In this document: in pieces, positions 1-7,383 of the stretch
Position numbering within the stretch: the first letter of the stretch is position 1
Layout of the letters: every line of letters starts with the position of its first letter
Assembly: GCA_937897005.1 (NCBI GenBank)
Contig: CALCOQ010000150.1
Location: forward strand, 1-15,246
Origin: an uncultured euryarchaeote
GTDB lineage: Archaea > Thermoplasmatota > Poseidoniia > Poseidoniales > Poseidoniaceae
Direction: 5' to 3'
DNA length: 15,246 bases
Program-made: the position numbers and the translations under genes
The notes under the pieces: generated by a model
Seen by the model: the letters and a program-made list of their open reading frames with translations, nothing else
Databases searched by the model: none
What the model was told of the DNA's origin: nothing

Positions 1-5
1 ATAGT

Positions 6-188
6 ATGATGAGGGCGATTCGTCAGCGCAGAACCTCTGGGGCCATGCTGATCTCAGAGGAATCACTCAATGTCATGATGTTGTCAATCACATTGGAGGC
101 CTATCGTCGAATTGAAGATCTGGAAAGGCGAGTCTCGGAACTGCAATCAGTACTCATGGAAGTGGAAGATACTCATCGATTGACCTGA
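6..188 (+). CDS. Small putative coiled-coil protein, possibly the 3' end of a longer gene
   Basis: This is a short reading frame of 60 codons. It has no in-frame stop between its first ATG and the left edge of the window, so the true start may lie outside. The product is not recognised. Residues about 17-55 are helical and heptad-like, with repeated L/I/V/M and E/R residues (for example ITLEAYRRIEDLERRVSEL), which suggests a short coiled coil. It has no signal peptide or membrane segment. Its last 16 bases overlap the 3' end of the convergent serA gene, which is common among the tightly packed genes here. The coiled-coil character and lack of rare-codon clusters support it being real, but a chance frame cannot be excluded. 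Confidence 0.45.
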   Translation: MMRAIRQRRTSGAMLISEESLNVMMLSITLEAYRRIEDLERRVSELQSVLMEVEDTHRLT

Positions 189-1144
189 GTATCTACCTTT
201 TCTCCTCTCAGTGCAGCATCCACGGCATCGGCGATATCCAGTCCCACCCTGACCTGTGCTTCCAGTGTCGCAGCTCCAATATGCGGGGTGCCATGGAATC
301 CTGGGTGCTGCAGTAATGGATGGTCAGATTCAACAGGCTCATTTTCGAATACATCAAGGGCCAATGTGGACAATGTGCCCTTTTCAAGGGCCATGAATGC
401 AGCCTCCTCATCGATGATACCACCGCGAGCGCAGTTGACCAGATGGTTGCCACAGTGAACGCCATCGGCTCCCCTGCCAGTCATCAGGGCAAGTCTGTCA
501 GCATTGACCAGATGGCGGGTCTCCTCACTGAAATTGCAATGGACAGTGATATGGGTGCACATCCGAAACAGGTCATCGACATCAGCATGCATACGGACCC
601 CTAGTCCACGACTGACCTTGGCTGGGAGATATGGGTCGTATGCATGTATCTCCATACCAAATGCCGTCGCTATATCGGCAACTCCTTGAGCGATTCGTCC
701 AAAGCCGATGAATCCAAGGGCTTTGCCAGACAATTCAGTTCCTTTCATCAATTTCTTCTCCCACTTGCCTTCACGCAGCCCTCTGTCGCAGACGGCCACC
801 TTACGTACTGAGGACAGTAGGTGTGCGATGGTCAACTCCACCACACTCTGGGTCGAAGCCCGAGGAGCATTGACCACAACGACATCATTCGCCGTCGCAG
901 CATCGAGGTCGATGTTGTCAACTCCTACACCTGCCCTGCCAATGACCTTGAGTCCTTTGGATGAGCCGATGACGGATGCATCGAGAATTGTTGCAGAACG
1001 GATGATGATGGCATCGAATCCAGACAAGGCACCGACCTCCAGCAAGTTCGCTTCGATACTACCCTCAATAACTTCATGCCCGGCTTCGATGAGTCTGTTG
1101 ATGGCTTGAGGAGCCATCCCATCGGTGACTGCAATTCTGCCCAT
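173..1144 (-). CDS. serA: D-3-phosphoglycerate dehydrogenase, short form without regulatory domain
   Basis: This is a 2-hydroxyacid dehydrogenase of the phosphoglycerate dehydrogenase type. It oxidises 3-phosphoglycerate to 3-phosphohydroxypyruvate with NAD, the first step of serine synthesis in the cytosol. The Rossmann nucleotide-binding motif GFIGFGRIAQG lies at residues 144-154, followed by HAYDP with the ribose-binding Asp170. The catalytic set is visible: Arg240 in NCARGG, Glu269 in FENEP and His288 in TPHIGAAT. The trailing LEAQ after the histidine is typical of phosphoglycerate dehydrogenases. At 323 residues it ends after the catalytic core and lacks the C-terminal ACT (and ASB) domains of the longer ~525-residue form, so serine feedback through ACT is not expected. 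About eight extra residues lie before NCARGG, around residues 222-234. ATG start. It diverges from the membrane-protein gene at 1169. Glyoxylate/hydroxypyruvate reductase is the main alternative. Confidence 0.88.
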   Translation of the reverse strand: MGRIAVTDGMAPQAINRLIEAGHEVIEGSIEANLLEVGALSGFDAIIIRSATILDASVIGSSKGLKVIGRAGVGVDNIDLDAATANDVVVVNAPRASTQSVVELTIAHLLSSVRKVAVCDRGLREGKWEKKLMKGTELSGKALGFIGFGRIAQGVADIATAFGMEIHAYDPYLPAKVSRGLGVRMHADVDDLFRMCTHITVHCNFSEETRHLVNADRLALMTGRGADGVHCGNHLVNCARGGIIDEEAAFMALEKGTLSTLALDVFENEPVESDHPLLQHPGFHGTPHIGAATLEAQVRVGLDIADAVDAALRGEKVDTQVNR

Positions 1145-1168
1145 GGATGACGCAGCGCTGAAGTATGG

Positions 1169-2395
1169 ATGAACCTTGTCTATTCAGCACATGCTTGTCA
1201 CTTGTTCCAATATCCTCATCAAATGTGGCGATACCCCAATGTCGTGCAGGAAGTCGACATTGAAGCTCTTCTGTGGGCGGTGGGCATTCTTGCTCTTCCA
1301 TTGTTGATGGCGATTCCTGCCAGGTTGGTTTGGCACATGTATGTCGGGAGAACACTTGACCAACAGGAATACAGGTCTCTGGTTCGTTCGATTCTTGATA
1401 GTGGCCAATCTTTGATCAGACATCGGGAGAGACTGGATGATGAGGCTCGAAGAAAAGGAATAACCAGTGAACGCGTCCGGCTGATAGAGACTGACGTACT
1501 ATTCCCATTGGGACTACATCACTTCATCCTCCTTCCTGCTTTGATCATCCTACCAATAGTGGTTCTACTGGCCTCTCCCTTGTTCCTGTTGGTACTGCCG
1601 TTGATGGCTTTGACCGAATGGATATTGATTGAACGCAGATTGTTGGTATATGCGCTCAGAATTCTTCGGGAGTGGACCAAATGGGGGATTATTCACATTC
1701 CACAGGTCCATCGGGACCACGACAAATTACGTCAAGATCTGGTCTCCTTCCACCGCATGCCACGTTCGGTGTTTCTGGGTTTATTCGCCTGGCTGATAGT
1801 GCATTGGACACTGCGCTCTGACTCGTTCTGGATGGAATTCCTTATTGCAGGAGTAGTGTATCTGGTCATGCTATCGGTTCTTGAGGTCATTTCAAACGCT
1901 ATCGCCGCTGAATTGGTCTTTGCAGATGCGTCTCAAACCAGTTTGATACAGGTTGAGTCTTGGGCAGAATCATACATCAACCCACTGGTTGGCGTAGGGC
2001 TTCTATTCCTTCTCGGCAGGGATCTGATGGCTGAAGCAAGAGACGGGAATCCCATCCTCTTTTCATTGACTGTGTTGTTGGTATTGTTCTCTGTGACTGT
2101 GGTCGGTCTTGCAGTGGAGATAGGCTATGCTCAACGGCGTGGGACAATTGTCCGGGATACATTCGCCAAACAAGTCGTTGAGGTATTGAATCCGGTTTCC
2201 TATACCTTCAATCGCCATGAGGATCGTCTAGGTCTGTATGTAGAAGGACTGATGAGTGAAAGGCTGGAAGGTAAACTCATCACCAAGGAGAGAGATGGAG
2301 TCACTTTCAAGATGGTAGATTCCTTACCCAGCAGGCTTGACAGTGAGGATGCATTACCGCCAGAGAAACCTGATCTTTCATCTTTCAAGGATTGA
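1169..2395 (+). CDS. Multi-pass membrane protein of unknown function
   Basis: The 408-residue product is not recognised. Hydrophobic stretches at about residues 32-57, 112-150 (long enough for two passes), 200-214, 222-247, 271-283 and 296-317 predict roughly six to seven membrane segments. A basic, helical cytosol-like loop lies at about 60-110. A soluble C-terminal region of about 90 residues (320-408) is charged and ends in an acidic, proline-containing tail. No transporter, protease or kinase motif is evident. The first 18 residues are not membrane-like and hold three histidines and a cysteine. A second in-frame ATG at 1223 (MWRYPN) is an equally plausible start, and neither has a Shine-Dalgarno motif. 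The 3' end overlaps the convergent YgfZ-family gene by 11 bases. Only 24 bases separate it from serA, so the two genes may share a bidirectional control region. Confidence 0.8.
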   Translation: MNLVYSAHACHLFQYPHQMWRYPNVVQEVDIEALLWAVGILALPLLMAIPARLVWHMYVGRTLDQQEYRSLVRSILDSGQSLIRHRERLDDEARRKGITSERVRLIETDVLFPLGLHHFILLPALIILPIVVLLASPLFLLVLPLMALTEWILIERRLLVYALRILREWTKWGIIHIPQVHRDHDKLRQDLVSFHRMPRSVFLGLFAWLIVHWTLRSDSFWMEFLIAGVVYLVMLSVLEVISNAIAAELVFADASQTSLIQVESWAESYINPLVGVGLLFLLGRDLMAEARDGNPILFSLTVLLVLFSVTVVGLAVEIGYAQRRGTIVRDTFAKQVVEVLNPVSYTFNRHEDRLGLYVEGLMSERLEGKLITKERDGVTFKMVDSLPSRLDSEDALPPEKPDLSSFKD

Positions 2396-3101
2396 TTCTT
2401 TGAACTGCCAGCCCAACATCATCTACCCAACTAGTGATTCCATCAATGCCGGTCTCCAGCCTCTCGCCTCTGACCAGCGTGAGTTGTTTTCCACTTCTAC
2501 CACGGCTACGCATTCGCGCCAATATCTCCTGACCAAGATAGCATCCTTTGTTCTCATGAACCAAGTGCCCTAATCCTAGATTGAGAGGAGTATGATCGCT
2601 ACTCAATTCGGCAGGACCGGGGTGACAATTCTCAATACGTATGCGTTCGATGGCATCGGCATCTTCCTCGAAATCCTCCAATAGTGGCCCTTGGTCGCTG
2701 ATCTTGGAAATGACAGCCAGGGTGAATGGCCCATCAGCCACTAGGGTTGCACTCTCTCGACTCTCGATGGCTTCTCCAGTCATTGGCGTGGATAGCAGAT
2801 AGAAATCATTCAATTCAGTGGAATCTGTGATTTCAATATCATCCATCAGTTTCCGTGTCATTAGGTGTTCCCACAATCGTTGATGATTGCTCATGTGTCC
2901 GATGAAGAAAGTCATATCCTGCATTTTTCCAATGATGCCCATATCTATTATTCTGGCATTTGAATCAGTGAATACTGTACTGGTGCATGAACCGACCTTC
3001 ATATCCTCAAGATGATTGGTTGATAGCCGATGCAGAAAACCTATACTGTCTCCACCTCTAAGAATCAGAAGTGTTCTTTCGACTGTAGAATGAAGTTTCA
3101 T
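2385..3101 (-). CDS. YgfZ/IBA57-family folate-binding Fe-S cluster maturation protein (GcvT fold)
   Basis: The signature KGCYLGQEILARM at residues 185-197, with Cys187, is diagnostic of the YgfZ/IBA57 branch of the GcvT aminomethyltransferase superfamily. An N-terminal stretch containing FLHRLSTN (22-29) matches the FLQGQLTN-like motif of that branch. Family members bind tetrahydrofolate and assist assembly or repair of some [4Fe-4S] proteins; mitochondrial IBA57 works with ISCA proteins. At 238 residues it is shorter than E. coli YgfZ (about 326), and the C-terminal barrel after the signature is abbreviated to about 40 residues. Its ATG overlaps the stop of the upstream IscA-type gene in an ATGA arrangement (3098-3101), implying translational coupling and a joint role. 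It is the last gene of a four-gene operon. The aminomethyltransferase of the glycine cleavage system is unlikely given the KGCYxGQE motif and the small size. Confidence 0.85.
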   Translation of the reverse strand: MKLHSTVERTLLILRGGDSIGFLHRLSTNHLEDMKVGSCTSTVFTDSNARIIDMGIIGKMQDMTFFIGHMSNHQRLWEHLMTRKLMDDIEITDSTELNDFYLLSTPMTGEAIESRESATLVADGPFTLAVISKISDQGPLLEDFEEDADAIERIRIENCHPGPAELSSDHTPLNLGLGHLVHENKGCYLGQEILARMRSRGRSGKQLTLVRGERLETGIDGITSWVDDVGLAVQRINP

Positions 3102-3478
3102 CCGAAACTCTCACCACAACCACAGGAGCGGTCGGCATTTGGATTGTTTATCTTGAAGCCCCCTCCCATCAATTGATCAACATAATCGATTTCGATTCCA
3201 TTCAAAAGATGGCTGACTGCATTGGGAACAAGAACTCGGAATCCTTCAATGGTCAATTCTTGACAATCGATATCAGTCTCAGTGACTATCTGCAAATCAT
3301 ACATATATCCGGAGCATCCTCCAGAAAGAACTCCAACCAACAAGGCTGCTGAACGGTCTTCACCAAATGCATCAGACAACATCTTGACCGCTGATTCAGT
3401 GACTGTTAGCATACAGTCCACCTGTTCGGGGACCTCGACAACAACTGCATCGGTGGTAGGACAGGTTCCGCAATCCAT
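3098..3478 (-). CDS. A-type iron-sulfur carrier (IscA/HesB/ErpA family) with N-terminal CxxC
   Basis: This 126-residue protein has the three conserved A-type carrier cysteines: Cys55 in SGGCSGYMYDL and Cys119 and Cys121 in CGCG near the C-terminus. The glycine-rich MGGGFKINNPNA just before the last pair is also typical. Such proteins accept Fe-S clusters from scaffolds and pass them to target proteins. Four further cysteines are present (3, 6, 22, 72), including an unusual N-terminal CGTC at residues 3-6 that standard ~107-residue IscA proteins lack. The frame can be extended upstream to a TTG at 3532, which overlaps the TrmB stop. The ATG at 3478 is preferred because AGGAGGG lies ten bases before it and the extra 18 residues match no family feature. 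The downstream YgfZ-family gene overlaps it by four bases, consistent with the known IscA-IBA57 partnership. Confidence 0.9.
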   Translation of the reverse strand: MDCGTCPTTDAVVVEVPEQVDCMLTVTESAVKMLSDAFGEDRSAALLVGVLSGGCSGYMYDLQIVTETDIDCQELTIEGFRVLVPNAVSHLLNGIEIDYVDQLMGGGFKINNPNADRSCGCGESFG

Positions 3479-3488
3479 CTTAATCAAA

Positions 3489-3495
3489 CCCTCCT
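3489..3495 (-). promoter_or_regulatory. Shine-Dalgarno site for the IscA-type gene
   Basis: On the minus strand the sequence AGGAGGG lies ten bases upstream of the ATG at 3478. It is the strongest ribosome binding motif in this operon, and it favours the internal ATG over the TTG at 3532 as the true start. Confidence 0.6.
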
Positions 3496-3528
3496 GACAG
3501 GGCTCCTTTTTCAACGTGTGTGTAATTT

Positions 3529-4890
3529 TCAACGTTTGAATTGAATATCATACTGGCAATGATCAGTACCCATCGACGTACATAATCTCTCCACCGCCTC
3601 TGCTGAATGGCCATATCTCGCTTCTAATATCCCGCTCAGGATTCCCTCATCAAGATGACAGAACATTCCACCGAGGGCAGGTTGTCCGCCACAGGCTCCA
3701 CCATCCTTGACGACCACGGTTTCAGGAGGGTCTCCCTCGATAGTCAATTCGCCCATCTCCAATTCCATCCATATCTCTTTCAATTTCCAAAGGAAATCAT
3801 CATTATCATCGATATGTGAATATTCCAATGCGATTTCCTCACCAATTCTTCTCCCGATGTTACGCAGAACAGGGTCTAAATTTATTCCCATGAGCTCAAA
3901 GGCTCTCGATGGAATCTGCGGGAGAGGCTCACCTTGGTGGCGAAATACTGTATTTGTCCATCCAACAATCGAATCACCTTCTCCCATCATTGCCTCAAGA
4001 ATACCTTCTCTCAATCTATTGTAGAATGAGCCCCCTCCAAATGAGATATTCAAAGGTTCAATCATCTGTTTATCCAGAATCCTGCTCCTTGCACTATTGA
4101 TGTCAATTGAATTGGCCCAAACAGAATCAACAAGTTCGCGCTGAGCCTTCAAGAATGCCTCCGATTCAACTATCAATGCACTATCGTCCTTTCCACGGCC
4201 GATTGGATTAGAGTCCATGGACATGAATTGTATGACGACATCCTCATCGATCAACACAGAACCTGAAGTGGAAACATCACTATGTCGAACCTCGATCGCT
4301 GCATGGAGTTCATCGTAGAAACGATTGGCCTTTTCCTCTATTTGAGCGATCACTCTTACATTCACCCCTCTCCGTGAGGCTTGATTGATCACTTCAATAC
4401 TCCCAGAGCGTTCGATGTGTAGAATTCCCCATCGTCCCAATATCAATGTCACATCATTCTCTGCATCTTCGATGAATCTCTTCAATGAAGCCTGGATATG
4501 CGCCTTCTCCTTGATGACGGTGAAGGTAGGTTCACGGAGATCAGGTGGCAAGGTGACAAATGCTTCCAAGTTATTATTGAGTTCATCAAGATGGAGTTTC
4601 AGTCTACGAAGTTCAGCCTCCTCATGACTGATCAGAAGTCGGAAGATGTCTGCAATAGCATGACCGACAAAACGCATTGGCCGATCCACTGTGGAGCTGG
4701 CTAGACCTTTTTCCTGCAAGCGCTTCAGGGTGTTGTATGCGTCCATGCGAGTGATTCCAACCATGTTACCGATCTCGCTGGCTTTGAGCGGTTCACGCCC
4801 TGCCAGAGAAACAGCAACTCTTGCCTCCTTCTCTTCAAGTCCGGAATCAATGAGACGTCCGATGACATCTTCAACCGGTTCCGAATCCAT
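3529..4890 (-). CDS. TrmB-family transcriptional regulator with C-terminal V4R domain
   Basis: The product has 453 residues. Residues about 5-75 form a TrmB-type winged helix (LEEKEARVAVSLAG, ASEIGNMVGITRMDAYNTLKRLQEKGL). A helical dimerisation segment lies at about 85-110, and a TrmB-like middle domain resembling the phospholipase D fold at about 115-265 (SLKRFIEDAENDVTLILGRW). The last ~65 residues look like a V4R domain: CHLDEGILSGIL followed by CTSMGTDHCQYDI, the usual end of that family. V4R domains bind small ligands or metal, and in the methanogen regulator MsvR they act in redox sensing through cysteines. All four cysteines of the protein (400, 411, 437, 445) fall in this domain. A TTG at 4902 is also in frame, but the ATG at 4890 has GAGG six bases upstream. 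It sits between the TPR gene and the Fe-S genes, so control of this operon by Fe-S or redox state is an inference. Confidence 0.82.
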   Translation of the reverse strand: MDSEPVEDVIGRLIDSGLEEKEARVAVSLAGREPLKASEIGNMVGITRMDAYNTLKRLQEKGLASSTVDRPMRFVGHAIADIFRLLISHEEAELRRLKLHLDELNNNLEAFVTLPPDLREPTFTVIKEKAHIQASLKRFIEDAENDVTLILGRWGILHIERSGSIEVINQASRRGVNVRVIAQIEEKANRFYDELHAAIEVRHSDVSTSGSVLIDEDVVIQFMSMDSNPIGRGKDDSALIVESEAFLKAQRELVDSVWANSIDINSARSRILDKQMIEPLNISFGGGSFYNRLREGILEAMMGEGDSIVGWTNTVFRHQGEPLPQIPSRAFELMGINLDPVLRNIGRRIGEEIALEYSHIDDNDDFLWKLKEIWMELEMGELTIEGDPPETVVVKDGGACGGQPALGGMFCHLDEGILSGILEARYGHSAEAVERLCTSMGTDHCQYDIQFKR

Positions 4891-4896
4891 GCTTAT

Positions 4897-4900
4897 CCTC
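4897..4900 (-). promoter_or_regulatory. Shine-Dalgarno site for the TrmB/V4R gene, overlapping the upstream stop
   Basis: GAGG on the minus strand lies six bases before the ATG at 4890 and shares bases with the TGA stop of the TPR gene (TGAGG). This supports translational coupling and the choice of ATG over the TTG at 4902. Confidence 0.5.
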
Positions 4901-7310
4901 AACGTCCCTTCTTGGTCTTCTCTTTGCTCAAGAGATTACAGCGGCGAACTTGTTCCTTGGCCAATTTCTGTTGTTCTTTGGTCAAATCACGTGGAATCGA
5001 TTGTTCAAAGCACTTGACCGCATCATCATACCTTTCCATCTCGCCATATGCCGTTCCCATGTTGTACAATGTGGCACCGGTCACTGAATTAGGGTCGATG
5101 AGCATAGCCTTGTGATGGTTTTCGATACATTTCGGATATTCCTCAAGATAATAGAAACAATTCCCTCGGGCATTCAGTATTCTGATGATCATCGCATCAT
5201 CATGCGTGAACATCGGGAGGGCTTTGTCGAAACAAGATAGGGCTTGCTTGTACTTCTTGTCAGCCAGCAACCCCAATCCTTTGTTGTACCATTCAACATC
5301 TTGGTTGGCAATAGCTGTTGACTTGGCAACCACTGAGATATTGGCTTCAGAGGAAACTTTCTGTGTAGCATCCAATGCGACTTTGGCCAAATCGATCTCA
5401 GGTGATTCTATGACTTCCGTCTCCGTGGCCACAGGTTCAGGAATTGGCTTCAGAAGAATAGACTCAGAAAGTATAGGAGCCGGCTCTGGTGGAATGGAAA
5501 CCGCTTCTACTACCGCTACAGCAGCAGGTTGTGGGCTTTCTATGGCCAGAGATTGATTGGCAGAATCCAGAGATACTCCTCCGCTCAACTCGTCATACTT
5601 CTTCCTGCATCGGGCCGCAGTCGATTCGTCACCTGCTGCGATCAAGGCTTTGGAAAGACCCAACCAGTATGATGCCTCTTCTTTATTGATCTTCAACATT
5701 TCTTTCCAACAAAGAACTGCATCAGTATGCATGCCAGCAATACTCAACGCGCGTGCCCTCAAAGTAGAATCACCACTCAACATGCCTAGAACTTCCGCTG
5801 CAAGAACGGGCCCTTCGGGGATGGTGGGGGGGACTCCACTCACATGCTCAAGAACTTCCGCTTCTCCTTCAGCTAGCTCCACCAATAGGGTGGCAAAATC
5901 ATTCTTTGAATCATGTTCAGGTTCCAGTTCCAACAATTTCCTCCACGAATTCAATGCTTCCTCGATGTCTCCCGTTTCGATACTGATGGTGGCAAGACTG
6001 TGAGCGGCTCTGACATAATCGTGCTTTCGTTCCAGCGCATTCTTGAAACACTCTGCAGCACGTTCATTCTCACTCTTTCTACGATGGATGGCTCCTAGAT
6101 TGTACCATGCGGATGCATCTCCATCATCTAGATTCAATGCATGGTTGAAAGCATCGATAGCATTGTCATTGAGGTCCAGTCTAGCCATTGCTCCAGCAGC
6201 GATCCTCCATGAATCCGGATGCTGCGCTGCCGAGTCGTGAAGATGTTCCATCAACATTGACAATGCTCCTTTTGCATCACCTGTGCGAAGCAATCCTTTG
6301 GCTTGATTACACAGAGTTTCCAGATCAGGACCTGAAGAAACCAAAGTCTGTTCTCCAACGCCGTCCACTTCTCTGGACGCTGCTCTCGATTCAGCCTCTG
6401 CTTCGGCGACTTTCGTTGCCGCTACCAACCCGGCAGCAGAATGCAATTCCTCCTTGTCCAGATACAGATTACCATCAGCATCGTGCAATCTGGCTTCCTC
6501 CAATACTGCTTCTCTATCGCGTACACCATGCGCATCCATAGCATCCTTCACATCATCCTCTGACCACACCAGATCAGCCCTTTCTGGAGCTGCCTCTGAG
6601 GCTTGGGCCTGACCCATGATTCGGATATCATCCGTATTCGCATCTGCTACGACTCCAGAATCTGAAGAATTACCTTTCCGCAAGAGATCCAGCAACAAGT
6701 GATGGCCAGGAAAACTATCGAGTGCCACTTTGGCCCAGCGTTTCGCTCCTTGTGAATCGCCCATGCGATCCAAGATTATTGCGAGATTTGCAGCAGCGGG
6801 ACCATGCTCAGGATTAAGATCCAGCGTGATTCCAAACGACTGACGTGAGCCACGAGTATCGCCTTGTGCTTCAAGGATGACTCCTCTGTTGAACCACGCC
6901 ATCTCCGCCCCAGGGTCCATTGCAATTGCTTTGTTGAACAACGTCAAAGCTTCCCGGTTATTTCCATCACGAGTGAGTGCTTCGCCATCTGCAATCATAG
7001 TCTCTAGTTCATCAGAACCTTCTACTGCGACCGTTTCCAGATCTTCATCCATCTTCAGATCGCTGGATAGGGCGCTGGTGACTTCACCAACCTCATCAAC
7101 ATCAGTCATCGCCCATGGGTCATCAGCAGCCATTTCTTCTGGTTCCACAACAGGTTCCTCCACCATGCTGGAGAGGCCGGCGTTTTCCAAGGCTTCGGAT
7201 GAGATATCATCACCCTCAGTCAGCATGGAGGTTGGGTCCGGGGCGGGGTTGTTGCCGATGGAGGTCACAGATACACCGGCAGGAGACCGGTACGAACATG
7301 GGATAAGCAT
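4899..7310 (-). CDS. Large tetratricopeptide-repeat protein with a single EF-hand loop
   Basis: The product has 803 residues and several TPR blocks: about residues 102-210, 330-465, 515-575 and 670-775. Typical TPR units include GNNREALTLFNKAIAMDPGA and ENERAAECFKNALE. TPRs are protein-docking scaffolds. Between the first two blocks, residues 277-288 (DADGNLYLDKEE) match an EF-hand calcium loop with acidic or oxygen ligands at positions 1, 3, 5, 9 and 12. The first ~100 residues are acidic and low in complexity, and a Pro/Glu/Val linker at about 585-665 separates the last TPR block. No signal peptide or membrane segment is seen, so a cytosolic scaffold is likely. The ATG at 7310 is used; a second ATG at 7226 (MLTEGDD) is possible because the first 28 residues look unlike the acidic remainder. 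Eight bases separate it from the TrmB/V4R gene, so it probably leads that operon. Its partner is unknown. Confidence 0.85.
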   Translation of the reverse strand: MLIPCSYRSPAGVSVTSIGNNPAPDPTSMLTEGDDISSEALENAGLSSMVEEPVVEPEEMAADDPWAMTDVDEVGEVTSALSSDLKMDEDLETVAVEGSDELETMIADGEALTRDGNNREALTLFNKAIAMDPGAEMAWFNRGVILEAQGDTRGSRQSFGITLDLNPEHGPAAANLAIILDRMGDSQGAKRWAKVALDSFPGHHLLLDLLRKGNSSDSGVVADANTDDIRIMGQAQASEAAPERADLVWSEDDVKDAMDAHGVRDREAVLEEARLHDADGNLYLDKEELHSAAGLVAATKVAEAEAESRAASREVDGVGEQTLVSSGPDLETLCNQAKGLLRTGDAKGALSMLMEHLHDSAAQHPDSWRIAAGAMARLDLNDNAIDAFNHALNLDDGDASAWYNLGAIHRRKSENERAAECFKNALERKHDYVRAAHSLATISIETGDIEEALNSWRKLLELEPEHDSKNDFATLLVELAEGEAEVLEHVSGVPPTIPEGPVLAAEVLGMLSGDSTLRARALSIAGMHTDAVLCWKEMLKINKEEASYWLGLSKALIAAGDESTAARCRKKYDELSGGVSLDSANQSLAIESPQPAAVAVVEAVSIPPEPAPILSESILLKPIPEPVATETEVIESPEIDLAKVALDATQKVSSEANISVVAKSTAIANQDVEWYNKGLGLLADKKYKQALSCFDKALPMFTHDDAMIIRILNARGNCFYYLEEYPKCIENHHKAMLIDPNSVTGATLYNMGTAYGEMERYDDAVKCFEQSIPRDLTKEQQKLAKEQVRRCNLLSKEKTKKGR
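6447..6482 (-). other. EF-hand calcium-binding loop inside the TPR protein
   Basis: The codons for residues 277-288 encode DADGNLYLDKEE, followed by Leu. This fits the canonical pattern D-x-D-G-N-x-x-x-D-x-x-E. Only one such loop is present and no paired second EF-hand was found, so calcium binding may need dimerisation or may be weak. Confidence 0.6.
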
Positions 7311-7340
7311 TACCTCATCAAGTTCCGTATCTTGACAGCC

Positions 7341-7358
7341 CTTTATTGCAAATCACTT
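7341..7358. promoter_or_regulatory. Possible shared divergent promoter region (AT-rich)
   Basis: This AT-rich patch lies between the divergent TPR and FMN reductase genes. Read on the minus strand, AATAAAG centred near 7344 would place transcription start about eight bases before the TPR ATG. Read on the plus strand, TTTATT is placed to start transcription about a dozen bases before the reductase ATG. The match to an archaeal TATA box is weak and the assignment rests on spacing. Confidence 0.3.
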
Positions 7359-7383
7359 TGAACGTGAATGATGAGCGGCCACC

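Noticed and set aside
708..1109. 133-codon plus-strand frame opposite serA
   Set aside because: It shows no domain features and lies wholly within the confidently identified serA gene.
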